Assembly (NCBI RefSeq): GCF_001913705.1
Contig: NZ_MKQD01000028.1
Span: 1 to 45,926, forward strand
DNA length: 45,926 nt
Direction of reading: 5' to 3'
DNA from: Thalassotalea sp. PP2-459
Lineage (GTDB): Bacteria; Pseudomonadota; Gammaproteobacteria; Enterobacterales; Alteromonadaceae
Positions within the stretch are counted from its first letter, which is position 1. Every line of letters starts with the position of its first letter. This document shows positions 35,521 through 45,547 of the stretch, in pieces. The notes under the pieces are model-generated. The model made no database searches. It saw only the letters and a program-made list of their open reading frames with translations, and was not told where the DNA came from. The position numbers and the translations under genes were made by a program.

Positions 35521-36162
35521 ATGACCTCTCGAATTCTTGTACTCATTTCGGGTAGTGGTTCTAACTTGCAGGCAATTATTGATGCCTGCAAGTCACCAGA
35601 ATATCCAGGACAAGTTGTTGGTGTTATCTCTAATGTTGCCGATGCGTACGGCATTACCAGAGCCGCCAATGAAAATATCGATCATAGTATATTATCTCAC
35701 CGTGATTTTTCTTCGCGAGAAGAATATGACAGTGCATTAATTAAGCTTATTGACAGTTACCAAGCAGATGTGATTGTATTAGCTGGTTTTATGCGAATTC
35801 TTACAGAAACATTTGTTAATACTTTCGCAGGAAAATTATTGAACATCCACCCTTCTTTATTGCCTAAGTATCAAGGATTAAATACGCACCAAAAAGCAAT
35901 AGAGGCTGGTGACACAACGCACGGCGTTAGTGTACATTTTGTCACAGAAGAATTAGACGGTGGCCCCGTAATTTTACAGGCAAAAGTGCCTGTATTTGAA
36001 ACAGATACTGTGCAAGTGTTAGCAAGCAGAGTGCACGAGCAAGAGCATCGTATATACCCTTTAGTAATAAAGTGGTTCTGCTCAGGAAGGTTAAAAATGC
36101 AAGGAGATGCAGTAATATTAGACGGTGAAGTATTACCTGCTAGTGGATACGCTAGCGAATAA
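35521..36162 (+). CDS. purN: Phosphoribosylglycinamide formyltransferase (GART)
   Basis: Transfers the formyl group of 10-formyl-tetrahydrofolate to glycinamide ribotide in purine synthesis. It has 213 residues (E. coli 212). The catalytic residues are seen as N108 and H110 in KLLNIHPSLLP and D146 in ELDGGPVI, with the N-terminal substrate loop ISGSGSNL. The segment after the active site reads PKYQGLNTH where E. coli has PKYPGLHTH. It follows purM by seven bases, the usual purMN operon. Confidence 0.96.
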   Translation: MTSRILVLISGSGSNLQAIIDACKSPEYPGQVVGVISNVADAYGITRAANENIDHSILSHRDFSSREEYDSALIKLIDSYQADVIVLAGFMRILTETFVNTFAGKLLNIHPSLLPKYQGLNTHQKAIEAGDTTHGVSVHFVTEELDGGPVILQAKVPVFETDTVQVLASRVHEQEHRIYPLVIKWFCSGRLKMQGDAVILDGEVLPASGYASE

Positions 36163-36184
36163 TAATTAAAATATAGAGGTAAGT

Positions 36185-36925
36185 ATGATTAAAACGCTAT
36201 GCTTAGCAACAACCATGTTATTTTCTTTATCAACATTCGGTGAGCAAGTTGTTAACGAGACTAAAAACAATGAAAGTATAGCTATATCCCCCTTTACTGC
36301 AGAATACAGTATTCTTCACAAATCATCTCCAGTGGGAAAAGGCAGTCGTTCATTAAAAGCGCTCGACAATGGTTTATTTGAATATAGTTATCAAACAAAG
36401 ATTGAATGGTTAATCTTTTCTGATGAACGTGAAGAACGCTCGATATTAACAGTAAATAAACATCATGTTACTCCGCTTGAATATCATTATGAGCGTTCAG
36501 GTACTGGCAGAGATAAGTCATATTTCTGGACGTTCGATATTGCCGAGAATAAAGCAACCGATGAAAAAAATAATCAACTACATAACATTACGTTCCCTGA
36601 AAATATTCAAGATAAGCTGAGTTATCATTTACAGACGCGTTTACAGCTAAAAGAAAGTCCCGATCAGAAAGTATTTGTATACCCCGTTATTTCCACTTCT
36701 GGAAGTATTAAAAATTATGTTTATCAATACGATGGTACTGAAGAGTTAATGCTTCCTTATGGCAATTTACAAACAATAAGGTTAAAGCGTGAGGTCGTTG
36801 AGAAAAAGCGCATTACTTATGCTTGGTTCGCGCCTGAACTTGATTACGCATTAGTGAAATTATACCAATCAAAATCAGGAGCTGAGCAATTTGAAGCTCA
36901 GCTGACAAACTTCACTAAACAGTAA
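36185..36925 (+). CDS. DUF3108 exported protein
   Basis: A 246-residue protein with a signal peptide (MIKTLCLATTMLFSLSTFGEQ, cut near residue 18-20). The rest is mostly beta strand, with the pattern FTAEYSILHKSSPVGKGSRSL near the start of the mature part and a central EWLIFSDEREERS, resembling the DUF3108 family of periplasmic proteins. No function is established. It follows purN by 22 bases with an RBS-like AGAGGTAAGT, so it is likely cotranscribed with purMN, and ends nine bases before the convergent yafJ. Confidence 0.7.
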   Translation: MIKTLCLATTMLFSLSTFGEQVVNETKNNESIAISPFTAEYSILHKSSPVGKGSRSLKALDNGLFEYSYQTKIEWLIFSDEREERSILTVNKHHVTPLEYHYERSGTGRDKSYFWTFDIAENKATDEKNNQLHNITFPENIQDKLSYHLQTRLQLKESPDQKVFVYPVISTSGSIKNYVYQYDGTEELMLPYGNLQTIRLKREVVEKKRITYAWFAPELDYALVKLYQSKSGAEQFEAQLTNFTKQ

Positions 36926-36934
36926 GACCATTCC

Positions 36935-37741
36935 TTAGTCAGTATTTTTTATCAAGGTTGGAGTCTGTCCCTTTAAAATAGGCTCCCCTAATTTAAATAA
37001 CAACCATTCACCTGCTTGCATTTTATGCCAACGTTCATCACCCGTTAATGGTTGTGTTGCGATCACAGTGACAACATCATTTGCTGTGGTAACCTGTTGA
37101 AAGTCAACCGTCATTTCTGCATCAATCAAATTTGCTTCGCCAAAGGGTGCTCGACGAGTAATCCAATGTAAGTTATTGGAACAGTATGAAAATAAGCAAT
37201 CACCGTTAGATAACAATAAATTGAATACGCCCAATCGGTTTATTTTCTCACTCAGTGTTGCAATATAAGCAAATAGCGCTTCATCATCTGGCTCTTCAAT
37301 ACCAAAGTGCAAATGAATTTGATCCAGTATCCAACAAAAGGCATGTTCACTGTCTGTAGTACCCACCGGCAGGTGATATTTTACAGGTAATGTTTCTTGA
37401 AAGTCTTTCAATTGCCCGTTATGCGCATATGTCCAATGTTTTCCCCACATGTGCCGCGTAAATGGGTGGGTATTTTCTAAACATACAGCGCCAGAATTTG
37501 CTTGCCTTATATGACAAATAACCGCTTCACTTTTAATCGGGTATTCTGTCACCAACGTAGCAATTGGAGATTGAGCACTTGGTAACGGATCTTTAAAGCT
37601 TCGGCAGCCTTTACCTTCATAAAAGGTAATACCCCAACCATCCTTATGAGGACCTGTATTACCTCCTCGTTGCATTAAACCACTAAAGCTAAAGCAAATA
37701 TCGGTTGGGACATTCGCACTCATCGCTAGTAACTCACACAT
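36935..37741 (-). CDS. yafJ: Class II glutamine amidotransferase-like protein YafJ
   Basis: A 268-residue protein with an N-terminal nucleophile glutaminase fold (E. coli YafJ, 255 residues). The catalytic Cys is C2 after removal of Met1 (MCELLAMSAN), and the class II landmarks are NTGPHKDGWG, ICHIRQANSG and AHNGQL. No synthase domain is fused, so the acceptor of ammonia, or whether it acts as a hydrolase, is unknown. It is divergent from fadE, as both are close in E. coli. Confidence 0.85.
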   Translation of the reverse strand: MCELLAMSANVPTDICFSFSGLMQRGGNTGPHKDGWGITFYEGKGCRSFKDPLPSAQSPIATLVTEYPIKSEAVICHIRQANSGAVCLENTHPFTRHMWGKHWTYAHNGQLKDFQETLPVKYHLPVGTTDSEHAFCWILDQIHLHFGIEEPDDEALFAYIATLSEKINRLGVFNLLLSNGDCLFSYCSNNLHWITRRAPFGEANLIDAEMTVDFQQVTTANDVVTVIATQPLTGDERWHKMQAGEWLLFKLGEPILKGQTPTLIKNTD

Positions 37742-37857
37742 AATATTAATAAATCAATAAGATAACTTAATAAAGATTATAACACTGCAAAGCAAAAATT
37801 TACCGCTATATTATAAAAGAAAGCATTGAAAATAGTTAAGAAGCGATCTATGCTTAC

Positions 37858-37876
37858 TTAGTGGTCAGACCTCTAA
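37858..37876. promoter_or_regulatory. FadR-like operator before fadE
   Basis: TTAGTGGTCAGACCTCTAA is a 19-base palindrome with one mismatched pair, and its core TGGTCAGACC fits the FadR operator core TGGTCnGACC. It ends 18 bases before the fadE start, so binding there would block transcription or translation start. Confidence 0.65.
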
Positions 37877-37894
37877 ATTATATAAAGGTGTAAT

Positions 37895-40333
37895 GTGGAA
37901 TTATTAACTTGGTTTATTTGCGCAATCGCCCTAACAGGCTTCATGGCGTACAATCGTGCCTCACTCTCAACCTATACACTGTCGTTTGCAATTTTGATGG
38001 CATTAGGGACAGTTTTTCAAGTAGTGTCATTTTTCGGTTGGCTTTTATTTGTCATCATCGCACTACCTTTCAATATTCGTGATTTTCGGAAAACATATAT
38101 CAGTCAACCACTGCTAACAATGTTTCAGAAAATCATGCCTGAAATGTCGCGAACAGAAAAAGAAGCGATAGATGCAGGTACAACGTGGTTTGAAGCGGAT
38201 TTATTTCGCGGAAATCCAGATTGGCAAAAGTTGCACAATTACCCTGCCCCTCGCTTAACAGCCGAAGAACAAGCGTTTTTAGACGGCCCTGTTGAAGAGG
38301 TATGTAAAATGGTTGACGACTGGGAGACAACTCACGACCGCGCTGATATGTCTCCTGAAGTTTGGCAATATTTAAAAGACAATAAGTTTTTTGCCATGAT
38401 CATTAAAAAAGAATATGGCGGCCTGGCTTTCAGTGCTTTTGCGCAATCTCGCGTGTTACAAAAACTTTCTGGGGCAAGTACTGTACTTGCCAGCACAGTA
38501 GGTGTACCAAATTCTTTAGGTCCCGGCGAATTACTACAGCACTATGGAACAAAAGAACAACAAGATCATTACTTACCAAGATTGGTTAAAGGCGATGAAA
38601 TTCCGTGTTTTGCTTTAACCAGCCCAGAAGCTGGTTCAGATGCTGGTGCAATCCCTGATTATGGTATCGTTTGTAAGGGTGAATTTAACGGTGAAGAAGT
38701 GTTAGGTATGAAACTAACATGGAATAAACGTTATATTACGTTAGCGCCTGTTGCCACCGTGCTAGGCCTGGCATTCAAACTTCAAGATCCTGATGGGCTT
38801 CTTGGAGAGACAAAAGATTTAGGCATTACCTGTGCATTAATCCCTACAGATATAGATGGTGTGGATGTTGGCAGACGCCATTTCCCACTAAATGTTCCTT
38901 TCCAAAACGGTCCAACTAAAGGTAAAGATGTTTTTGTACCACTTGATTTTATCATTGGTGGTCCCAAAATGGCTGGCCAAGGTTGGAGAATGTTAGTGGA
39001 GTGTTTATCTGTTGGTCGTGCAATAACATTGCCGTCGAACAGTGCTGGTGGCATCAAATCTATCGCACTTGCCACAGGAGCGTATAGTCGTATTCGTCGA
39101 CAATTTAAATTGCCAATCGGCAAAATGGAAGGTGTAGAAGAAGCGCTAGCAAGAATTGGCGGTAATGCTTATTTAATGGATGCCGTAACAACCATGAGTA
39201 CAGGTGCTATTGATCTTGGTGAAAAACCATCCGTTATTTCGGCAATAGCTAAATATCATTTAACAGAAAAAATGCGCAGTTGTGTGACTGACGCCATGGA
39301 CATTCATGGCGGGAAAGGCATTTGCATGGGGCCAAATAACTATTTAGCACGTGGCTATCAAGGTGCTCCTGTTGCTATTACTGTAGAAGGCGCCAATATT
39401 TTAACGCGCAGCATGATTATTTATGGCCAAGGTGCAATTCGTTGTCACCCTTATGTACTTGCTGAATTAGGCGCTGCGAATAACCCTGATCCAAAAGAAG
39501 CACTTGAGCAATTCGATCACGCTTTATTTGGTCATATTGGTTTTGCTATGAGCAACATTGTTCGCACTAAATGGTTAGCATTTACTGGCGCACGTTTTAC
39601 CAACGCACCTTTTAATGATCATACTCGTCGCTACTATCAATTAATGCAACGCTTCAGCGCCAATTTAGCCATGTTATCTGATATTGCAATGTTAACGCTT
39701 GGCGGTGACTTAAAACGTAAAGAACGCATCTCTGCACGATTAGGCGACATTTTAAGTTATCTTTATCTTGCTAGTGCAAGCTTAAAACGCTTCAATGATC
39801 AAGGCCGTCAACAGGGTGATATTCCTTTAGTTAATTGGGCAGTAGAAGATAGCTTATATCGTGCACAGCAAGCAATTGATGAACTAATCAGTAACTTTCC
39901 AAACAAAGTGGTTGCCGTTGCTTTACGCTTAATGATTTTCCCGTTTGGTACGTGGTTAACTAAACCTTCTGATCTTACTGATCATCAGGTTGCTAGACTT
40001 TTACAGACGCCAAGTGAAGCAAGAGATCGATTAGGTGCTGGCCAATACCTTACCGATGATGGCGCCAATAACTTCGGTGCACTAGAAAGTGCCCTAAGCT
40101 TATTAATTGCGTGTGAACCTATTTATGACAAAGTTTGTAAAGCACTCAATGAAAAACTACCTTTCTATTACTTAGATAAGGTGGCAGAAAAAGGCTTAGC
40201 AGAAAAAGCGATTTCTCAAGAAGAAGCAGACATGTTGGTCAATGCTGAAAAAAGAAGGCTACAAGTGATCAACGTCGACGATTTTGATCATAATGAACTC
40301 GTTTCAGGTACCTTTGCTAAAAGTGAATCATGA
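37895..40333 (+). CDS. fadE: Long-chain acyl-CoA dehydrogenase FadE
   Basis: Performs the first beta-oxidation step, acyl-CoA to trans-2-enoyl-CoA, with FAD, at the inner membrane. It has 812 residues (E. coli 814). Two N-terminal hydrophobic segments (about 2-18 and 27-58) anchor it. Then come the acyl-CoA dehydrogenase domains: helical N-domain, the beta-domain signature [13 protein letters not shown], and the helical C-domain with [10 protein letters not shown] and the FadE-specific [25 protein letters not shown]. The start is GTG at 37895, with AAGG six bases upstream; an ATG at 37893 is out of frame. A FadR-like palindrome lies immediately upstream. Confidence 0.96.
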   Translation: MELLTWFICAIALTGFMAYNRASLSTYTLSFAILMALGTVFQVVSFFGWLLFVIIALPFNIRDFRKTYISQPLLTMFQKIMPEMSRTEKEAIDAGTTWFEADLFRGNPDWQKLHNYPAPRLTAEEQAFLDGPVEEVCKMVDDWETTHDRADMSPEVWQYLKDNKFFAMIIKKEYGGLAFSAFAQSRVLQKLSGASTVLASTVGVPNSLGPGELLQHYGTKEQQDHYLPRLVKGDEIPCFALTSPEAGSDAGAIPDYGIVCKGEFNGEEVLGMKLTWNKRYITLAPVATVLGLAFKLQDPDGLLGETKDLGITCALIPTDIDGVDVGRRHFPLNVPFQNGPTKGKDVFVPLDFIIGGPKMAGQGWRMLVECLSVGRAITLPSNSAGGIKSIALATGAYSRIRRQFKLPIGKMEGVEEALARIGGNAYLMDAVTTMSTGAIDLGEKPSVISAIAKYHLTEKMRSCVTDAMDIHGGKGICMGPNNYLARGYQGAPVAITVEGANILTRSMIIYGQGAIRCHPYVLAELGAANNPDPKEALEQFDHALFGHIGFAMSNIVRTKWLAFTGARFTNAPFNDHTRRYYQLMQRFSANLAMLSDIAMLTLGGDLKRKERISARLGDILSYLYLASASLKRFNDQGRQQGDIPLVNWAVEDSLYRAQQAIDELISNFPNKVVAVALRLMIFPFGTWLTKPSDLTDHQVARLLQTPSEARDRLGAGQYLTDDGANNFGALESALSLLIACEPIYDKVCKALNEKLPFYYLDKVAEKGLAEKAISQEEADMLVNAEKRRLQVINVDDFDHNELVSGTFAKSES

Positions 40334-40385
40334 AATCACTCAACACTTAAATAAGATTGTTGTATAGCATTAGAGCAACAATGGT

Positions 40386-40426
40386 AAAAAGCCTAATTTA
40401 GCAATGCGCTATTTTAGGCTTTTTTT
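40386..40426 (+). terminator. Terminator of fadE
   Basis: Arms 40386-40396 and 40414-40424 form a long stem with a possible inner TTAGC/GCTAT stem, followed by T residues to 40426. It lies 53 bases after the fadE stop. Confidence 0.85.
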
Positions 40427-40523
40427 GTCTCTGTAATCTCTGTGTGATCCTAAAAATCAATACCCAAGTCGATAAAAAGCCAGTAGAATAAAGCGAAGTA
40501 GTGGTTACTATAAATTTTGTAAG

Positions 40524-41417
40524 ATGTTGTCATTTCTACCTTCTTTTTTCTTAATGCCGATAAGTTTTTCACTTTTTTGTTTAAATTTGGCGTTATGTGG
40601 CTCATTTGTTTTTCTTGGTGGGGTCTGTAAATTATTACTGCCTTTTTCCGCTTTTCACCGTGCTTTAGTGCACCCAATGAATTTTTTCTATCGTTTATGG
40701 GCACTTAACAATTACCTGCTCATCATTATCTTTAATCGCGTTTCTTGGACAATAAAGGGCGACGCAGCACTGAATAAAAAGGCTTGGTATTTGCTAATTG
40801 CCAATCATCAAAGTTGGTTAGACATCTTTATTCTTTCACACTTTGCCCGAACACGGATTCCGGCCCCAAAATATTTTCTAAAAAATTCATTAAAGAAAGT
40901 GCCATTCGTTGGCATGGCCTGCTGGGCACTTGATATGCCATTTATGAAAAGGTATAGCAAAAGCTATATTAAAAAACATCCACATCTTATCGGTAAAGAC
41001 ATAGCGACAACTAAACAATCTTGTGAAAAGTTCAAACACCAACCTACGACAATTATAAACTTTGTTGAAGGTACACGCTTTACCAAAGAAAAACATCTAA
41101 GACAAAAAAACAACTTTAAGCATTTACTTACCCCTAAACCCAGCGGCATTGCATTTACTGTTCAAGCCATGGGTGAGCAATTTGATAAAGTATTATTGGT
41201 CTCATTGATTTACCCTCAAAATCCAGGACATATTATGAAAGATACACTTCAAGGAAAGTTAAAAGAGGTGATTATCGATATTGAACAAATTAATCGCAAC
41301 GAATTATTACAAGGCGACTATAATAACGATGTAAACTACAAACGTAACTTTCATCGATGGCTAACACAACTTTGGCATCTAAGCGACATAAAAATTAACA
41401 AATATTTGACAAGGTAA
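40524..41417 (+). CDS. yihG: Inner-membrane lysophospholipid acyltransferase (YihG type)
   Basis: A 297-residue PlsC-family acyltransferase of the E. coli YihG group, which acts on lysophosphatidic acid or related lipids. One or two N-terminal membrane segments (about 2-40) precede the enzyme domain. The motif NHQSWLDI (HX4D) near residue 93 and FVEGTRFT (EGTR) near 181 define the active site, and CWALDMPFMKRYSKSYIKKHP is almost identical to YihG. It stands between the fadE terminator and the TetR gene. The ATG at 40524 has only a weak ribosome site. Confidence 0.88.
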   Translation: MLSFLPSFFLMPISFSLFCLNLALCGSFVFLGGVCKLLLPFSAFHRALVHPMNFFYRLWALNNYLLIIIFNRVSWTIKGDAALNKKAWYLLIANHQSWLDIFILSHFARTRIPAPKYFLKNSLKKVPFVGMACWALDMPFMKRYSKSYIKKHPHLIGKDIATTKQSCEKFKHQPTTIINFVEGTRFTKEKHLRQKNNFKHLLTPKPSGIAFTVQAMGEQFDKVLLVSLIYPQNPGHIMKDTLQGKLKEVIIDIEQINRNELLQGDYNNDVNYKRNFHRWLTQLWHLSDIKINKYLTR

Positions 41418-41499
41418 GCGCTTCCAAGGCTACGGTTTCATTGAACTAAGACACAAAAAACGTTAATTTATTGTTACATGAATTACACTGGATGGTCTA

Positions 41500-42168
41500 A
41501 TGTCGCAAACACAGGAACACATCGTTGTTAAACGCCGCTCAAAGGGTGAATTAACACGTCTAAAAATACTTAATTCAGCTATTGAAGTATTGGCAGAAAA
41601 CGGTATAAAGGGAACGACTCATCGCGCGATTGCAAACCAAGCACAACTTCAACTTTCCCTGACAACGTATTATTTTAAAGACATACAGCAATTAGTGCAT
41701 GAAGCCTTTTTACTTAGCTCAAACCGCACTATTGAGATAGCAACAAATGCTTGGCAAACAGTCTTTGAGCTATTAGATAGCTACACGAAAACACGATTGA
41801 AAAACATGTCTGTTCGACGCGAACTTGCCACAACACTGTCAACCATAGCCTGCAATTATCTCGTTAATAAAATTAAAGAAAACCCGATAGATTTAGCGGT
41901 TGAGCAGTTTATGTTTACCGAGGTTCAGGTGTCGCCTGAATTACAACAGTTAGCCGCCACGCATAGAACTGCACTAATGGCCCCTTTTGAGAAGTTATGT
42001 ACTTACTTCTCGCCAGAAACATCAACAATTGATGCCGATATAATGCTCACGGTTTTCACACAACTAGAATATCGTAACCTTGTTGATCCTTCAGCGGTAA
42101 ACACTGCGTATATCTATAGTGTTGTAGAGCGATTAATTATGGCAGTTCTACGTGTTAAAAGAAAATAA
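41500..42168 (+). CDS. TetR-family regulator
   Basis: A 222-residue regulator. The helix-turn-helix is at about residues 36-60 (IKGTTHRAIANQAQLQLSLTTYYF), and the rest is the ligand-binding helical domain with no close named relative that I recognise. It lies 83 bases upstream of an aldehyde dehydrogenase gene on the same strand. It most likely controls that gene, its own expression, or both, perhaps in response to a fatty aldehyde or acyl compound (inference). No clear palindromic operator was found by eye in either gap. Confidence 0.8.
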   Translation: MSQTQEHIVVKRRSKGELTRLKILNSAIEVLAENGIKGTTHRAIANQAQLQLSLTTYYFKDIQQLVHEAFLLSSNRTIEIATNAWQTVFELLDSYTKTRLKNMSVRRELATTLSTIACNYLVNKIKENPIDLAVEQFMFTEVQVSPELQQLAATHRTALMAPFEKLCTYFSPETSTIDADIMLTVFTQLEYRNLVDPSAVNTAYIYSVVERLIMAVLRVKRK

Positions 42169-42251
42169 ATCAACACGATTATCTTTGTACAATCGTTCAA
42201 AAAAGAAGTAAAGTGTTCTTCTACTATTTTTAGTTTTCGACAGAGGATTTC

Positions 42252-43625
42252 GTGACTTTTAAACAACTTGTAGCAGATCAAAAGACATATTTTAATACGC
42301 TTGTCACTCGTGATATTCAATGGCGTAAAACTCAATTACGTCAAATCAATAAAATGGTTCAAGAAAATGAGCAACGTTTTTTAGATGTCTTATCTGAAGA
42401 TCTTGGTAAGCCGTCCTTAGAAAGCTGGATGACAGAAGTTTCTTACGTTGCTGGTGACGTTGATCATGTCATTAAACGGTTGAACAAATGGTCAAAGAAG
42501 CGAAGAGTATCAACGCCGATTGTTGCACAACCAGGCCGTTCATACATTCAGCCAGAGCCTTTAGGTAGCGTTTTAATTATTGGTGCATGGAACTACCCTG
42601 TACAGCTTGTACTAGCTCCACTTGTTGCAGCAATTTCTGCGGGTAATTGTGCGATAATCAAACCTTCAGAGCTTGCACCGGCAACCTCTGCATTACTCGC
42701 TTCACTTGTTCCACAATATTTAGACAGTAATGCTATTTCAGTTGTTGAAGGCGCTGTTGACGAAACTACCGCATTACTCGCACTTCCATTTGATCATATT
42801 ATGTACACAGGTAATGGACAAGTTGCTCGAATAATCATGACTGCCGCAGCCAAAAACCTGACACCCGTTACCTTAGAATTAGGTGGTAAAAGCCCTGTTT
42901 TCGTTGATCGAAGTGCTGATATCAACATCAGTGCACAGCGTATTGCATGGGGTAAGTGGCTGAATGCAGGACAAACTTGTATTGCTCCAGATTATGTCAT
43001 GGTTGAGCATTCTTTATTGCCAGCATTCATTACAGCGCTAAAAAAACAACTTCAAACTATGTTTGGCACAAATCCTAAAGTGAGTAAGTCTTACGGACGC
43101 ATTGTTAATCAACGACACTGTGAAAGAATTGCGAGTTATCTCACCAGTGGTGACATTGTTCATGGTGGCGATATTGACATTGATGAACGATACATTTCAC
43201 CAACGATTGTCGTTGATCCCGACTTAGATAGCCCTTTAATGACGGAAGAAATCTTTGGTGCGATATTACCTATTATTACTGTGCAAAATTTCGAGGCAGC
43301 AAAAGCAACGGTAGTGACAAGAGACAAACCATTAGCCGCGTATTTATTTACCCGCGATAAAACTCAGGAACAACAATGGTTAAACGAGATCAGTAGCGGC
43401 AGTTTATGCGTAAATGATGTGATAATGTTTAACGCCGTGCCAGATCTGCCATTTGGTGGTGTAGGTCCTAGCGGAATGGGACAATACAGTGGTAAGGCGG
43501 GGTTTGATAACTTCAGCCACTTAAAGTCGGTATTAAAACGTCCGTTCTTAAAAGATTTACCTGTTCGTTTCGCGCCATTTACTGCTTTAAAGTTTAAGCT
43601 GTTAAAGCTTATTAGGCACTTGTAG
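42252..43625 (+). CDS. Class 3-type aldehyde dehydrogenase
   Basis: NAD(P)-dependent oxidation of an aldehyde to the acid. The 457 residues lack the N-terminal extension of ALDH1/2 types and resemble ALDH3 and coniferyl-aldehyde dehydrogenases. The cofactor-binding GNGQVARIIMTAAAK segment, the LELGGKSP general base Glu (about 208) and the nucleophile Cys in NAGQTCIAPDY (about 240) are visible, and the hydrophobic C-terminus (FTALKFKLLKLIRHL) could bind a membrane. The start is GTG at 42252 with GAGGA four bases upstream. The neighbourhood of fadE and acyl-CoA dehydrogenase suggests a fatty aldehyde. Confidence 0.88.
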   Translation: MTFKQLVADQKTYFNTLVTRDIQWRKTQLRQINKMVQENEQRFLDVLSEDLGKPSLESWMTEVSYVAGDVDHVIKRLNKWSKKRRVSTPIVAQPGRSYIQPEPLGSVLIIGAWNYPVQLVLAPLVAAISAGNCAIIKPSELAPATSALLASLVPQYLDSNAISVVEGAVDETTALLALPFDHIMYTGNGQVARIIMTAAAKNLTPVTLELGGKSPVFVDRSADINISAQRIAWGKWLNAGQTCIAPDYVMVEHSLLPAFITALKKQLQTMFGTNPKVSKSYGRIVNQRHCERIASYLTSGDIVHGGDIDIDERYISPTIVVDPDLDSPLMTEEIFGAILPIITVQNFEAAKATVVTRDKPLAAYLFTRDKTQEQQWLNEISSGSLCVNDVIMFNAVPDLPFGGVGPSGMGQYSGKAGFDNFSHLKSVLKRPFLKDLPVRFAPFTALKFKLLKLIRHL

Positions 43626-43683
43626 ACTTTCATTCTACCGCTTCATTATTTAATCGGAATAGTTAACCATAACCAGACAGTAA

Positions 43684-43709
43684 AAAAGCGCCTAAGGCGC
43701 TTTTATTTT
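43684..43709. terminator. Bidirectional terminator between ALDH and acyl-CoA dehydrogenase
   Basis: Nine-pair arms 43684-43692 and 43696-43704 with a three-base loop have A-rich and T-rich flanks. They lie between convergent genes. Confidence 0.85.
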
Positions 43710-43735
43710 AATGGTAATATATCAACTCACCATCT

Positions 43736-45547
43736 TTACAATAACTCTTGATCTAACTGCATTAACGATTTTGGATCTGACATCATCGTTGCCGCAAGTG
43801 ACTTAGTTCTTGGTAAAATACGCTCAAAGTAGAACTCTGCTGTTTTGATTTTTGCACGGTAAAAGTCTCTGTTATCTACCTCTCCTGCAAGTTTTTCATA
43901 AGCAGACTGTGCCATTTGTGCCCAGAAGTATGCCATGACGATGTACCCAGAATACATTAAATAATCTACTGATGCTGAACCAACAAAATCACGATCTTTC
44001 TTTGCTTTCAACGAAAGCCTAAGCGTATATTGTTGCCAATTAGCTACCGCTTTAGTTAACGGCCAGATAAATTTATTCATTTGACGTTTATGAGGATTAC
44101 TTGAAAGCATACTTTTATCTTTACACCAACCCAACACTTCCATTGAAAAACTTTTCAATGATTTACCTCGGCTCAATAAAATTTTACGTCCGAGTAAGTC
44201 AAGCGCTTGTATTCCTGTGGTCCCTTCATATAGAGTGGCTATTCTAACATCTCGAACAATTTGCTCCATACCCCACTCTTTTATATAGCCGTGACCACCA
44301 AATACTTGTACGCCTAAATTCGCACTTTCTACACCAACTTCTGTTAAGAACGCTTTCAAAATTGGTGTGATAAAACCAAGTCTGTAGTCTGCACGTTTGC
44401 GTGCTTTCTCGTCTTTAGCATGCTCTATTTCATCAGCAAGTTTCGCTGCATAATAGATCATCGCACGACCACCTTCAGCAAACGCTTTTTGGGTCATCAG
44501 CATTTTCCGTACATCAGGATGTACAATAATGGGGTCTGCTACTTTGTCTGGCGCTTTTTTACCAGAAAGCGAGCGCATTGATAAACGCTCTTTTGCATAC
44601 ATTAAGGCATTTTGATATGAAAGCTCTGTGGCACACACGCCCTGTAATGCGGTACCTATTCGTGCAGTATTCATAAAGGTAAACATACATTCCAAACCTT
44701 TATTAGCAGGACCGATCAGCTCTCCTTTAGCACCATCAAAATTAAGTACAGCCGTCGCGCTACCTTTAATACCCATTTTGTCTTCTATAGAGCCACATTC
44801 AACAGCATTTCTATCGGTGATTTCACCTGAGTCACTGATGTTCATTTTAGGCACGATGAATAATGAAATACCTTTGGTACCAGCAGGAGCATCAGGTAAA
44901 CGCGCTAAAACAATATGCACGATGTTTTCAGTCAGATCATGTTCACCTGCAGAAATGAAAATCTTTGTTCCTGTGATTGCATAAGTGCCATCGTCATTAG
45001 GGATAGCTTTCGTTTTCACTTGACCTAAGTCAGTACCACATTGCGGCTCGGTTAAGCACATAGTGCCGGTCCAAACTCCTTCTGTTAGCCGTGTAAGGTA
45101 CGTTTCTTTTTGTTTATCACTACCATGAATATCAATCGTATTCATAGCGCCATGACTAAGACCGGGATACATAGCCCACGACCAATTCGCAGTGCCCATC
45201 ATTTCTGATTTAATCATACCCATTGAAGGAGGCAAACCTTGCCCGCCGTACTCAGTGCCATGAGATAACGACTGCCAACCACCTGCAACATATTGATCGT
45301 ATGCTTCTTTAAATCCTTTCGGCGTTTTTACTGCTCCGTTATCAAATCGACAACCTTCTTTATCGCCAGATTGATTTATCGGTAATAGCTCTTGTTCACA
45401 AAATTTCGCGCACTCTTCAAAAATCGCATCAACAAGATCCGGAGTCGCTTCTTCAAACTCTGGAAATTTTTCATAATGAGGATAAAAGCTTAAAACGTCT
45501 TCAAATAAAAATTTTATGTCTGTAATTGGTGCTTTATATGTCAGCAT
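43736..45547 (-). CDS. Acyl-CoA dehydrogenase of the long (C-terminal extension) type
   Basis: A 603-residue soluble flavoprotein, longer than ordinary acyl-CoA dehydrogenases (about 380-400), with the additional C-terminal domain of the FadE5/DmdC-like group. Signatures are TEPQCGTDLG in the beta domain, FVFGGHGY-like QVFGGHGYIKEWG, and the catalytic Glu region LYEGTTGIQALDL. It acts on acyl-CoA of unknown chain length or a methylthio-propionyl-CoA. The ATG has GGAGAG upstream. A FadR-like site lies 13-29 bases upstream, implying regulation with fadE. Confidence 0.92.
   Translation of the reverse strand: MLTYKAPITDIKFLFEDVLSFYPHYEKFPEFEEATPDLVDAIFEECAKFCEQELLPINQSGDKEGCRFDNGAVKTPKGFKEAYDQYVAGGWQSLSHGTEYGGQGLPPSMGMIKSEMMGTANWSWAMYPGLSHGAMNTIDIHGSDKQKETYLTRLTEGVWTGTMCLTEPQCGTDLGQVKTKAIPNDDGTYAITGTKIFISAGEHDLTENIVHIVLARLPDAPAGTKGISLFIVPKMNISDSGEITDRNAVECGSIEDKMGIKGSATAVLNFDGAKGELIGPANKGLECMFTFMNTARIGTALQGVCATELSYQNALMYAKERLSMRSLSGKKAPDKVADPIIVHPDVRKMLMTQKAFAEGGRAMIYYAAKLADEIEHAKDEKARKRADYRLGFITPILKAFLTEVGVESANLGVQVFGGHGYIKEWGMEQIVRDVRIATLYEGTTGIQALDLLGRKILLSRGKSLKSFSMEVLGWCKDKSMLSSNPHKRQMNKFIWPLTKAVANWQQYTLRLSLKAKKDRDFVGSASVDYLMYSGYIVMAYFWAQMAQSAYEKLAGEVDNRDFYRAKIKTAEFYFERILPRTKSLAATMMSDPKSLMQLDQELL

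Noticed and set aside
41488-41499. FadR-like site before the TetR gene (CTGGATGGTCTA)
   Set aside because: It lacks the spacing and the GACC half of the FadR operator.
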